Positions 1 through 7,542 of a stretch of 51,247 nucleotides of DNA are shown one piece after another. Every line of letters begins with the position of its first letter. The first letter of the stretch is position 1. The stretch comes from Elusimicrobiota bacterium (lineage in GTDB: Bacteria > Elusimicrobiota > Elusimicrobia > UBA1565 > UBA9628). The translations under genes were made by a program, and so were the position numbers. Location of the stretch: contig JACQPJ010000050.1 of assembly GCA_016207605.1 (NCBI GenBank), forward strand, positions 1 through 51,247, written 5' to 3'. The notes beneath the pieces were generated by a model. The model was not told the origin of the DNA, did no database searches, and saw only the letters and a list, made by a program, of their open reading frames with translations.

Positions 1-54
1 AAGGACTACGCGATGCGGGACGGGGATGTCTGCTTCTTCAAGTTCGCCCCCTAG
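1..54 (+). CDS. ychF: YchF/OLA1-family GTPase/ATPase, C-terminal end (partial)
   Basis: Only the last 17 residues are in the window: KDYAMRDGDVCFFKFAP followed by TAG. This matches the end of the C-terminal TGS-type domain of YchF, where the family normally finishes with a KDY-x-V-x-DGDV-x-x-F-x-F pattern. YchF is a ribosome-associated P-loop NTPase linked to stress responses. The catalytic part lies upstream of the window. The stop codon is the first three bases of a 59-bp repeat found again at 14759, and the reading frame after the stop stays open into the next gene. Confidence 0.8.
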   Translation, partial: KDYAMRDGDVCFFKFAP

Positions 55-110
55 GCCGCGATCCTGCGGACGCGGCACAGATGCGTTGAGGAGAGGCTTA
101 TAGCATCTAG
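52..110 (+). repeat. double stem-loop intergenic repeat, copy 1
   Basis: This element is nearly identical to 14759-14818: the first 34 bases and the last 11 match exactly. Hairpin A is GCCGCG/CGCGGC (55-60 with 71-76), with an inner TCC/GGA. Hairpin B is AGATGC/GCATCT (79-84 with 103-108) around a variable 18-nt loop. The leading TAG is the stop codon of ychF. GAGGAG in the loop may act as the ribosome binding site of the downstream methyltransferase. No T-run follows, so it is not a typical intrinsic terminator. Confidence 0.8.
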
Positions 111-1263
111 GCTCTGCCGCCACTTCGGGACCTGCGGCGGCTGCTCCATCCAGGACCGGCCTTACGAGGTCCAGCTCGCCTACAAGAAGGAAAAGGTCCT
201 GGCCGCCTTGGCGGGCTTGGCGGGCCTGCCGCCCCTGGATGTCCTGGCCGCGCCCCAAATCTGGCATTACCGCAACAAGATGGAGTTCAGCTTCGGCGAC
301 ATATACCCAGCGGATCCGCGACGTTGGCTCAAGCTGGGGATGAAGCCCAAGGGCCGTTGGTACTCCGTTTTTGACCTCGAAGAATGTCATCTCCCCAGCC
401 CCGAGGCCGCGGATCTGCTCCGAGCCGTGCGCGCCTGGGCCGAGGCCGAGAAGGTGCCGCCCTACAACGGGCACAAGAAAGAAGGCGTTTTGCGCCATCT
501 TGTTTTGCGCGAGGCGAAAAATAGGCCGGAGCGGATGGTGATTTTGGTCTGCAATGCGGGCGAGATACCAAAAACGTCTTTTGTGGCGGCCGTACGCTTC
601 AGCTACCCCGCGACCACGATCCTCATTGGCCGCCACGAAGAATATTCCGATGTCGCGGTGTCCAAGTCGTTGGACATACTGTGCGGATCTGGCTGTGTGA
701 CCGAGACCCTGCGCTTCCCGGACGGCGCGCTGGACTACCGCATCTCGCCGCACTCCTTCTTCCAGACCAACACCTCCGGCGCGGAGGTCCTCTACGGCCT
801 CCTGCGTTCCTGGGCGCGCGAGCTCAAGGCTCGCCTGGTCTTGGATCTGTATTGCGGCGGCGGCGGCATCGCGCTCTCCTTGGCCGGGGCGGCGGAGAAG
901 GTGATCGGCGTCGAGTCCAACTCCGCCGCGGTCGCCGACGCCAAGGCCAACGCCGCGCTCAACGGCCTCCCGAACTGCGAGTTCTACGGCGCGCCCGCGG
1001 AGTTCCTCCTGCCCTCCCTGCTCGACATGGGGCCCGACGTCGCGGTCGCCGACCCGCCGCGCGCCGGCCTGCACGCCGCCGCCGTGAAGGCCCTGCTGGA
1101 GTCCCCGCCGCCCGTCTTGTTCTACGTCTCCTGCAACCCTGAGTCCTTGGCCCGCGACCTTAAGACCCTTGAGCCGCGCTACGCCGCCGCGCGCCTGACC
1201 ATGATCGACCTGTTTCCCCACACCGACCATGTCGAAACCGTCGCCTGGCTGGACCGCCGCTGA
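100..1263 (+). CDS. 23S rRNA (uracil-C5)-methyltransferase, RumA/RlmD family
   Basis: A SAM-dependent rRNA or tRNA m5U methyltransferase. The N-terminus carries the iron-sulfur motif C-x5-C-x2-C (codons 115-144, CRHFGTCGGC), and the fourth cysteine is likely in DLEECHLP. The SAM-binding motif is DLYCGGGGIAL, followed by DPPRAG, the catalytic-cysteine motif YVSCNPESLARD and the terminal HVETVAWL. It lacks the TRAM domain of E. coli RumA. The conserved cysteines lie upstream of the first ordinary start codon (TTG 208). In the frame between the ychF stop (54) and codon 115 there is no ATG, GTG or TTG. ATA at 100 lies 6 nt after GAGGAG and is my best start; CTG at 64 is the alternative. The choice among RlmD, RlmC and TrmA cannot be made here. 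Confidence 0.85.
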   Translation: MASRLCRHFGTCGGCSIQDRPYEVQLAYKKEKVLAALAGLAGLPPLDVLAAPQIWHYRNKMEFSFGDIYPADPRRWLKLGMKPKGRWYSVFDLEECHLPSPEAADLLRAVRAWAEAEKVPPYNGHKKEGVLRHLVLREAKNRPERMVILVCNAGEIPKTSFVAAVRFSYPATTILIGRHEEYSDVAVSKSLDILCGSGCVTETLRFPDGALDYRISPHSFFQTNTSGAEVLYGLLRSWARELKARLVLDLYCGGGGIALSLAGAAEKVIGVESNSAAVADAKANAALNGLPNCEFYGAPAEFLLPSLLDMGPDVAVADPPRAGLHAAAVKALLESPPPVLFYVSCNPESLARDLKTLEPRYAAARLTMIDLFPHTDHVETVAWLDRR

Positions 1264-1270
1264 GCGCGGC

Positions 1271-2452
1271 CTACGCCAAGTGGCTCTCCTCGACCGCGGA
1301 GACCGCGGCGCAGGCGAGCACGGCCGCTCCCAGCCCCGCGAAGGTCCAGGTCAGCGAGCGCTCCGCGCCCCAGCCCACGACCAGGTAAAGCGCGGCGACC
1401 GTGATCTGGCGAGCCATGCCGACGGCCGACATCACCGTGGCGCGCTGGGAGCTGGGGATGTGCTTGTGCATGTAGCTGCCGATCAGCGCCGCGCGCGGGA
1501 ATCCCAGTCCCGGCACCAGGACGATCAGGGCGGAGGCCAGGAGCGGGGAGGGCGCCGCGGCCAGGCCCAGATAGGCCAGGCCCGGGATCAGCGCGGTCCA
1601 GGCCAGGCAGCGCCTCGGGCCCCCGAAGGCGCGCTCCACGCCCTCCACGCGCAGCAGGAGGGCGGCCTGAAGCAAAGTCATGCCGGCGGTGACGAAGCCG
1701 AACCAGACCAGGGGCATGCCCAGCTCCCGCAACCGCGGCTGATAGAGCCAGATCATCATGACGCACAGGGCCCGGATCGCGACCGCGTCGAAGGCGAGCG
1801 CGAGCAGGACCGGGTGCCCGGCGAAATAGCGCGCCCCGTCGAGGAGCGTGCGCCAATAGCCGGCGCCGGCCTCCTCGCGCTCGCGCGGCGCCTCGCGCAG
1901 AGAGAGCGCCAGCGGCAGGGCCAGCGCGAACGGGATCAGCCCCAGGGCCAGCGGCGCCCGCAGGCCCCAGTGCGCGGCGACCAGGCTGCCGATGGGCGCG
2001 GCGAGGGCGATGGGCAGGATCATGGCCGCCTCCAGGCGCGTCAGCGCGGTCTTCGCGGCGCGCTCCTGGCCGCCGGCCTTCAGGCTGTCGTAGATCAGCG
2101 CCTCGTCGGCGCCGGAGTCGAAGGCGCAGGCGCAGGCCCACAGGAACTCCGCGAAGAGGAAGTGGGCTAGGCCCCGGTGCGTCAGGTAGTAAGCGGTGGC
2201 GCCGAACAGACAGAGCGTCGCGCAGACGAGCGACGCGCGCCGCCCGAAGCGGTCCGCGAAGGCGCCCGTCGGCATCTCCAGCGCGAAGATCCAGAGCACG
2301 AACCAGGTCTGCAGCCAGAACACCTGCTGGAGCTTAAGTCCGCCCCAATCGGTGAAGAACGGCACCAGCACGCCCGCGAAGAAGTGCAGGTTGGAGAGGA
2401 ACTTCCAGTACAGGACGCGCCGGACGTTCGCGCGCCAGTCTTGCGGGGTCAT
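1271..2452 (-). CDS. MFS transporter
   Basis: A 393-residue integral membrane protein with about 12 hydrophobic segments. After the second segment it carries the typical major facilitator loop motif, seen here as GAFADRFGRR, which supports MFS membership; substrate is unknown. It is convergent with the methyltransferase (7-bp gap) and divergent from the small exported protein at 2483. ATG 2452 is chosen because a TATAGT box ends 7 bases upstream, which suggests a leaderless mRNA, and because the protein then starts just before its first membrane segment. The long upstream extension of the frame crosses the tRNA and is not coding. Confidence 0.85.
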   Translation of the reverse strand: MTPQDWRANVRRVLYWKFLSNLHFFAGVLVPFFTDWGGLKLQQVFWLQTWFVLWIFALEMPTGAFADRFGRRASLVCATLCLFGATAYYLTHRGLAHFLFAEFLWACACAFDSGADEALIYDSLKAGGQERAAKTALTRLEAAMILPIALAAPIGSLVAAHWGLRAPLALGLIPFALALPLALSLREAPREREEAGAGYWRTLLDGARYFAGHPVLLALAFDAVAIRALCVMMIWLYQPRLRELGMPLVWFGFVTAGMTLLQAALLLRVEGVERAFGGPRRCLAWTALIPGLAYLGLAAAPSPLLASALIVLVPGLGFPRAALIGSYMHKHIPSSQRATVMSAVGMARQITVAALYLVVGWGAERSLTWTFAGLGAAVLACAAVSAVEESHLA

Positions 2453-2459
2453 GCCCGGG

Positions 2460-2476
2460 ACTATATCAAGTAGAAT
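2460..2476. promoter_or_regulatory. back-to-back -10 boxes of divergent leaderless genes
   Basis: TATAGT on the minus strand (plus-strand ACTATA, 2460-2465) ends 7 bases before the MFS start at 2452. TAGAAT on the plus strand (2471-2476) ends 6 bases before ATG 2483. The two boxes are only 5 bp apart, so each -35 region would fall around or inside the opposite gene's start. Inferred from spacing only. Confidence 0.5.
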
Positions 2477-2482
2477 ATCCTC

Positions 2483-2872
2483 ATGAAGATCCTCGTCGGA
2501 GCCTTGATCGCGTTGGCGGCCCTGGCCGGCGGCGCTCGGGCGGAACGGGGCCGCTCCCGGTCCCTGGAGGCGGCGTTCGCCCGGACGCGCCGGATCGTGA
2601 AGCGTTCCACCACGACGCAGCGCGCGCCAAAACCTGGGCCTTCCTCTCAGAATCGAGTCCGCGGCGTCGAGGCCGGCGCGCCTCGTCCCGGGAACGCGGA
2701 CATGCGTCCGGGGCGGCCCGCCCCCGCGCCGGCGCCATCCGTCGAGCCCGACGACGATGAGGAGCAAGAACCTCGCTCGCCCGAGGCCGGCGATCCGTCC
2801 CGGGGCCGCGGCCGCTCCTCCGCCGAGCCGGATGCGCCCCGATCTCCCGAGGGCGGCGCGCCCCGCGGCTGA
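2483..2872 (+). CDS. small exported low-complexity protein
   Basis: 129 residues. It begins with a clear signal peptide (MKILVGALIALAALAGGARA, likely cleaved after ARA). The mature part is rich in Arg, Pro, Glu, Ser and Gly, with an acidic patch PDDDEEQEP and no recognisable domain; it is probably disordered and periplasmic or secreted. It is expressed from a promoter that overlaps that of the divergent MFS gene, with no room for a ribosome binding site, so leaderless translation is likely. It could be a lineage-specific protein; the composition partly mirrors the high GC content, so the coding call rests mainly on the signal peptide and promoter. Confidence 0.5.
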   Translation: MKILVGALIALAALAGGARAERGRSRSLEAAFARTRRIVKRSTTTQRAPKPGPSSQNRVRGVEAGAPRPGNADMRPGRPAPAPAPSVEPDDDEEQEPRSPEAGDPSRGRGRSSAEPDAPRSPEGGAPRG

Positions 2873-2896
2873 CGCCCGGACGCAATAAGTTATAAT
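2869..2896 (+). promoter_or_regulatory. tRNA-Arg promoter
   Basis: A consensus -10 TATAAT (2891-2896) is preceded by CTGACG (2869-2874) at 16-bp spacing. The tRNA begins 22 bases after the -10 box, consistent with a short precursor leader. Confidence 0.7.
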
Positions 2897-2918
2897 CGCT
2901 CCTCGGAGGCTTTCCATT

Positions 2919-2990
2919 GCGCTCGTAACACAAAGGATAGTGTCCCGGCCTGCGAAGCCGGGTATCCAGGTTCGATTCCTGGCGAGCGCA
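2919..2990 (+). tRNA. tRNA-Arg (anticodon GCG)
   Basis: A complete 72-nt cloverleaf. The acceptor is GCGCTCG/CGAGCGC, the D-stem ACAC/GTGT with loop AAAGGATA (GG and the A20 arginine identity base present). The anticodon stem is CCGGC/GCCGG with loop CTGCGAA, giving anticodon G34-C35-G36. The variable loop is GTAT, the T-arm CCAGG-TTCGATT-CCTGG and the discriminator A. The 3' CCA is not encoded. CCATT upstream pairs with AATGG at the 3' end, extending the acceptor helix in the precursor. GGAGGCTT occurs directly before (2905-2912) and after (2994-3001) the gene. Most bacteria use ACG (inosine) for this box. Confidence 0.95.
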
Positions 2991-3024
2991 ATGGGAGGCT
3001 TCGCCCCGTGAGCGCGGAGACGCC

Positions 3025-3938
3025 ATGAACCCTGTCTGCTCCCTCGCCGCCCTGGCGTTTCTCGCGCGCGCCGCCGCCGGCCCCCAGAGCATGCCCGCGG
3101 GCGAGTCTTCGCTCTGCCGGCGGGCTTTGCGCCTCCCGCGTCGGTGGCGCTGGCGGGACTCGGCGTCCATCCCCAGGTCCTCAAAATCCTCGTGGACGCG
3201 GAGGGGACGTCGTTGACCGGCGAGCGGCAAGGCGTCGGCGTCTTTCTCTCGGGCCGCCTCGCTCCGCGGGCGCGCGTGGTGCCTTGGCAGGCGGCGCAGG
3301 CTCTGCGCGAGCCGATGCGGCAGGGGGATGACGCCGCCGTCGAAGCCGTCCTCAGGAGCGTGTTTGACGCGGCCGGAGATCCCGATGAGCATGCGCCGAT
3401 CCCGGGCGTGCCTGCCGCTCCGCTGCCCTCGGAGTATCATGATTCCGACCAGACCCTGAGCATGGCATTGGAGGTCGTGAGAGAGCCCGCGGCCGCGCAT
3501 CGGATTGCCCGCGATTTGTATGCGCGGATCATCACGGTGCATGACCAGCGGGGGCTTTCCACGCGGATTTGGCCGTTCCGGCCGTTCGTGGAGGACCCAG
3601 GCCATGTATCCGGGAGGCCACTCGCGCGGTTGGTGCGGCTGCTCACGACCTTCAGCGAACTCCACCTGCGGGAGATTGCGGACCTCGACGCGCGGCTTTT
3701 GGTCGCGGAAGTTCTGTCGCGGCATTACCCGAAGCCGGGGCTGACGGCGCTTGACGCGCCGCCGATGACGTCGGCGCTGGCGCGGGCGCTTCTTCGTCCT
3801 TTGAAGTTGACCGCGCCGGAAGAGGATGCCGCCGCGGCCGCCTTCGAGCGCCTGCTCGGGCCGTTTCGGTTCGTTGCTCCCCAGAGTCGTGATGCATCCG
3901 CGTTGTGGGGATCTGCTGGGCGGCCCCGGGGCGGTTGA
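3025..3938 (+). pseudogene. exported protein of unknown function, frameshifted copy of the next gene
   Basis: ATG 3025 opens a signal peptide (MNPVCSLAALAFLARAAAG) in one frame. The rest of the protein continues in another frame from about 3102 (VFALPAGFAPPASVALAG) to the stop at 3938. A single-base shift between about 3065 and 3110 would join them, so this is either a recent pseudogene or a sequence error. The body resembles the following gene: LREPMRQGDDAAVEAVLRSVFDA aligns with LRKPLRQGDLRAANGLFQKAFDA at 4411 onward (each shown in part), and ADLDARLLVAEVL with SDLDARFLGAAIL. The function is unknown. The frame 3 part alone starts at GTG 3144. Confidence 0.5.
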
Positions 3939-3944
3939 GTTCGC

Positions 3945-4919
3945 GTGCGTCGCTTCAATCGGTTGACGTCTCGCCGCGCGCTGATGGCGGCCGCGGGTCT
4001 TGCGGCCGCGCTGTCCGCGCACGGCGCCCAATCCGTCTCCTTTGAGGTCCCGGCGATCCGGGAGATCGCCGTGATCGGCGACCCCGTCCGCGTGCTGAGT
4101 CCCGATCTGTCCGGGATCATGAGCGGGGACAGCCAGGTCCTTCCGTTGTCCGTGGCAGACCTGATGCCTTTGCCCGGGCCGGTCATGGCGCGGTACGCCG
4201 GTGCCGTGGCCGAGCTCGCGCCGCACGGCCCGCTCATCGTCGCGCACGCCCGCGAGACCAGAGCGGACCGCGGCCGTCTCCTGCTGCTCTCTCAGAGTCC
4301 CCCCGGCGAGGGGGCGGCCGCTTTCATGATCTCGCTGCGGGAGAACCAGCCGGCCGAGCACGGCGCCGCCCTGCCCGCGCGCATCCTCCTCGCGGGCATC
4401 GCCTCCCAATTGCGGAAACCGCTGCGCCAGGGCGACTTGCGGGCGGCCAACGGTTTGTTCCAGAAGGCTTTTGACGCCCAATGCGTTCCAGCCGCGGCGG
4501 AGTGGATTCTGGGATGGCAGTTTCCCATGGCGGGCCCGGAACAAGCGCCCGAGCTCAGGGCGAGGCTCCTGCCAGCCCTGCGCCGGATCATCCCACGCCG
4601 CGTTAGATCCGAGCGGCGACGGGAGGCCGTGGATCTTATCGCCGGCCGCGTCGAGCAGCGGACGGACGCCGGCCGGCCCTGGGCCCTGGACTTCATCGAC
4701 GCTTTTCTTTGGCTCACCGATTGGGGCTTGTCCGACCTGGACGCGCGTTTTCTTGGAGCGGCGATCCTGGCCGAGCGCGCCTTCACGGAGGCGGACTTGG
4801 GTCTGTGGGTGGCTCCGGAGCCGTTCTCTTCCCTGCAAGGCGCGCTGCTGATGGAGGAATATCTTCTGGTCAGCCTCTATGATGGGCGGCGCCGATCCCG
4901 CCGATCGGGCAGACGCTGA
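3945..4919 (+). CDS. exported protein of unknown function, paralogue of the upstream gene
   Basis: 324 residues, starting at GTG 3945 seven bases after the stop of its paralogue, so probably the same transcript. The N-terminus (VRRFNRLTSRRALMAAAG) ends in a hydrophobic signal segment with cleavage likely near AHGAQ. The SRRAL motif is reminiscent of a Tat signal but is not a clear match. The mature protein has no domain I recognise. It shares two blocks with the upstream protein (the LR-K/E-P-RQGD block and the DLDAR-F/L block), so the pair is a tandem duplication. It converges on the membrane protein at 4930. ATG 3984 is an alternative start but would leave a shorter signal peptide. Confidence 0.6.
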   Translation: MRRFNRLTSRRALMAAAGLAAALSAHGAQSVSFEVPAIREIAVIGDPVRVLSPDLSGIMSGDSQVLPLSVADLMPLPGPVMARYAGAVAELAPHGPLIVAHARETRADRGRLLLLSQSPPGEGAAAFMISLRENQPAEHGAALPARILLAGIASQLRKPLRQGDLRAANGLFQKAFDAQCVPAAAEWILGWQFPMAGPEQAPELRARLLPALRRIIPRRVRSERRREAVDLIAGRVEQRTDAGRPWALDFIDAFLWLTDWGLSDLDARFLGAAILAERAFTEADLGLWVAPEPFSSLQGALLMEEYLLVSLYDGRRRSRRSGRR

Positions 4920-4929
4920 GACCGCGCGC

Positions 4930-5250
4930 TCAGGAATCCACTTCTTCCAGCAGTTCGGCCTTGTCGTTGAAGACCAGGAACTGGGCGTTCTCGCCCGCGG
5001 CCTGGGCGCGCTCCTTGTCGGCGTAGGCGGCGTCCACGGCTTCCGGCTGCTTCTCGAAATCCCCTAACGGGCGCAGGCCCTTGTGGTCGCGCCGCGCGGC
5101 GCGGAACCAGCGGCGCTCGAGGGGCCGGCGCGCGAAGAGCTCGGCGACGTCCGGCGGCACGGGGCGGGGCGAGCTGCGCTGGATCCAGCGGATGACGAGC
5201 CAGCCGAGGAGCATCGGCAGGACGATCCAATAGATCAGCGGCATGAACAT
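4930..5250 (-). CDS. small single-pass membrane protein
   Basis: 106 residues starting MFMPLIYWIVLPMLLGWLVI, a single strong N-terminal membrane segment. A basic, charged cytoplasmic tail follows, with FARRPLERRWFRAARRDHKG and a C-terminus ending in FLVFNDKAELLEEVDS. I recognise no family. ATG 5250 and ATG 5244 are both possible starts. It is divergent from the RecQ-like gene, and its 3' end faces the exported paralogue pair with a 10-bp gap. The sequence between it and the helicase gene contains a GGTTGCT/AGCAACC inverted repeat (5251-5281). Confidence 0.65.
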   Translation of the reverse strand: MFMPLIYWIVLPMLLGWLVIRWIQRSSPRPVPPDVAELFARRPLERRWFRAARRDHKGLRPLGDFEKQPEAVDAAYADKERAQAAGENAQFLVFNDKAELLEEVDS

Positions 5251-5351
5251 GGTTGCTTTACCTGCTCCGCATCGAGCAACCATTTCGTCGCTTATGCTCG
5301 GTCATGCCCGGATTCTACTTTTTCCCGGGAACCTTTTCGGGGGTCGCCGCG

Positions 5352-5357
5352 TATACC
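5352..5357 (+). promoter_or_regulatory. -10 box of leaderless RecQ-like gene
   Basis: TATACC ends 4 bases before ATG 5362. No Shine-Dalgarno sequence is present, so the message probably starts at or next to the AUG. A convincing -35 is not visible. Confidence 0.35.
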
Positions 5358-5361
5358 CGGC

Positions 5362-7542
5362 ATGGAGATCGCGCTGGCCGGAACGGGCGTTCCGCTGGAG
5401 GCGGCGCGGCGGGCGGCGCGGGAGGGGCGTCTCGCGGCGGCCGCGGGCTGGGCGCGCTGGACGCTGGAGACGGACGCGCCGCCGGAGCCGGGGAGCTTCG
5501 CCCGGGCCCTGGCTTGGCGCCTGCTGACGCGGGGAACGCTGATGCCCCCCGCGCCCGAGCTGGAGGAGGGTTTGGCTCGCTTTGGGCCGCGGGCCGCGGA
5601 CGCGGCCTCGGCCCTGCATCGCCTGCAGGCGGCTGCGGTGCTGGCTGCCCCCGCGGGCCTTCCCTCGCGGCTGGAGAGCGACCTCCACCGGGCCAAGCTG
5701 TTTTCATGCGAGGAAGCGCGGTGGATCGAGGAGTCCGCGCTGCGGGATTTAGGCGAGCTGTTGGGTCTGCTGCGGCGGATTTATCCGGAAACGGCGGACG
5801 AGCCGCGGGAACCGCTGTTTGTTTCATGGCTGGGAACGAACAAGGCGGGTTGGCGAAACGCGGCGATTGGCGTCGGGCACGGGGGTCAAGTCTTTGACCT
5901 GCGGGTTGCGTCCCCGGCGTTTAATGACGACTTGGCGCTGGAGGCCCTGGCGCGGCGCCTGCGGCTGGCGCCGTCCCTGCGCCCGGGGCAGGCCGAGGGC
6001 GCGGCCGCGCTCCTGTCCGGGCGCGACCTGGTCATGAGCCTGGCAACGGGCGGCGGGAAATCGCTGGCCTTCCAGCTCGCGGCCCTGCTCTCGTCCGGGA
6101 CGGCGCTGGTGGTCGCGCCCCTGCGCGCGCTCCTGCGCGACCAGGCGCGGCGCCTGGCCGAGATCGGCGTGGACCGCGTCGGCCTGCTCTGCGGCGACGA
6201 TCCGGAGTCCACGGCCAAGGGCCTGGCGGAGCTCGCCGCGGGGCGGCTGATCCTGTGCCTGGCCGCGCCGGAGCGCCTGGATTGCGCGGCCTTCCGGGAG
6301 GCCCTGCGCGGCGCCGCGGAAGGCCCCGGGGTGCCGTTCGCGGTCGTCGACGAGTTCCACTGCGCGGCGCGGCGCGGGCACGATTGGCGCCCGGCCTACC
6401 GCGCCCTGGGCGCCCGCTTGCGGGACTGGGCCGGCTCCTCGGGGCGGGCCCCGGCGCTGGCCGCGCTCTCGGGTTCGACTTCCCCTGGGGCATTGGCCGA
6501 GGCCGAGCGCGTCCTCGGGCTGGACCGGCCCGCGCGCGTCGCGAGCGGCGGAGGCCGCGGCAACCTGGCGTTTCGCGTCCGGCGAGACCGCTCGCCGGAT
6601 CGGCTGGAGCGCCTGCGGGCTCTGCTCACGCGGACCCTCCCGGAGGGGCGCTTCGGCCCGGGGATTGTGTTCTGCCCGCGCGTGGACGGGCCGCTGGGCG
6701 CGGCCGCGGCGGCTGAGGCGCTGGCCTGGAGCGAGGGCATCGACGCCGCGGCCTACACCGGGCGGCCGCCGGCCGGCGCCGACCCTGCGGCGTGGGCCGC
6801 GGCCCGGCGCCGCGCGGCCGACGACTTCCTCGCCGGGCGGCGCGGCCTGCTCTGCGCGACGCGGGCCTTCGGGCTGGGGGTGGACCGCGCGGACGTGCAC
6901 TTCACGGTCCACCTGGGCCTGCCCGCCTCGCTGGAAGAGTTCTTCCAGCAGGCCGGGCGCGCGGGCCGCGACGGCCGTCCCGCGGAATGCTGGCTCCTGC
7001 TTCAGGCCCTCTCGGAGCGCCGCGCGGCGCGCTGGGCCGCGGCGCCGATCGAGCGCCTGCGCGCCGAGCTCGACGCCCTGCGGCCGGGGGAGCGCGACGA
7101 CGTCGCGCGCGCCTATGCCCTGCACCTGGCCGCCTTCCCGGGGGAGGAGACGGAGCGCCGGGACGCGGACTTGGTCCTCTCGCTGCTCGGCGACGTCGCC
7201 GAGCCGGGCCCCGCGGAGGTGTCCCTGCCCGGCCAGGACGAGGACGCGCTGGCTCGCGCGTTGGTCCTCTTGGAAGACGCGGGCGTGCTGAGCCTGGAGG
7301 GGCGGCGCGGCGCGGCCTGGCTGGCGCGGCGCCGCGGGGGCTGGACGCCGTCGGCGGCGCGAGAGGCGGCCTTCGCGCGGGTGGAGCGCGACTACCGCGC
7401 CGTGGAGCCGGGCCGGCGCGCCTCGCTGGCGGAGCTCGTGGAACTGGCCTTGGCCAAGGACGCGGGGGCGGCGCTTTCGGCCCGGCTGGGCCGCGATCCT
7501 GTCAGCGGGCCAGGGCTGCGAGCATGTCCTCGACGCGCGTGA
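5362..7542 (+). CDS. RecQ-like ATP-dependent DNA helicase with N-terminal extension
   Basis: 726 residues. The first ~210 residues are an extension I do not recognise. A superfamily 2 helicase core follows: LRPGQAEGAAALLSGRDLV (Q-motif region), Walker A ATGGGKSLAFQ, Walker B VDEFHCAARRGHDWRP (DEFH instead of the usual DEAH/DECH), ALSGST, and motif VI QQAGRAGRDGRP. The RecQ signature FHCAxxWGHDFRP is recognisable in altered form. The expected zinc-binding and HRDC domains are not evident in the ~180 C-terminal residues. It probably unwinds DNA in repair or replication restart. The 3' end overlaps the convergent reductase gene by 41 bp, so the last ~14 codons are antisense to it. Confidence 0.8.
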   Translation: MEIALAGTGVPLEAARRAAREGRLAAAAGWARWTLETDAPPEPGSFARALAWRLLTRGTLMPPAPELEEGLARFGPRAADAASALHRLQAAAVLAAPAGLPSRLESDLHRAKLFSCEEARWIEESALRDLGELLGLLRRIYPETADEPREPLFVSWLGTNKAGWRNAAIGVGHGGQVFDLRVASPAFNDDLALEALARRLRLAPSLRPGQAEGAAALLSGRDLVMSLATGGGKSLAFQLAALLSSGTALVVAPLRALLRDQARRLAEIGVDRVGLLCGDDPESTAKGLAELAAGRLILCLAAPERLDCAAFREALRGAAEGPGVPFAVVDEFHCAARRGHDWRPAYRALGARLRDWAGSSGRAPALAALSGSTSPGALAEAERVLGLDRPARVASGGGRGNLAFRVRRDRSPDRLERLRALLTRTLPEGRFGPGIVFCPRVDGPLGAAAAAEALAWSEGIDAAAYTGRPPAGADPAAWAAARRRAADDFLAGRRGLLCATRAFGLGVDRADVHFTVHLGLPASLEEFFQQAGRAGRDGRPAECWLLLQALSERRAARWAAAPIERLRAELDALRPGERDDVARAYALHLAAFPGEETERRDADLVLSLLGDVAEPGPAEVSLPGQDEDALARALVLLEDAGVLSLEGRRGAAWLARRRGGWTPSAAREAAFARVERDYRAVEPGRRASLAELVELALAKDAGAALSARLGRDPVSGPGLRACPRRA

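Noticed and set aside
52-54. TAG read as an amino acid joining ychF to the methyltransferase
   Set aside because: YchF proteins normally end at this point, TAG is used as an ordinary stop by several other genes here (histidine kinase, comF, LptG), and no recoding element is evident.
2905-3001. Mobile element attachment site at the tRNA (8-bp direct repeats GGAGGCTT)
   Set aside because: The repeats flank only the tRNA itself, are short, and no integrase or island boundary is nearby; they may just help form the precursor stem.
2481-4838. A 785-codon minus-strand open frame across the tRNA and exported-protein genes
   Set aside because: It covers the tRNA in antisense, has no recognisable motifs and shows the Arg/Pro/Gly-rich composition of a shadow frame in GC-rich DNA; plus-strand genes with signal peptides explain the region.
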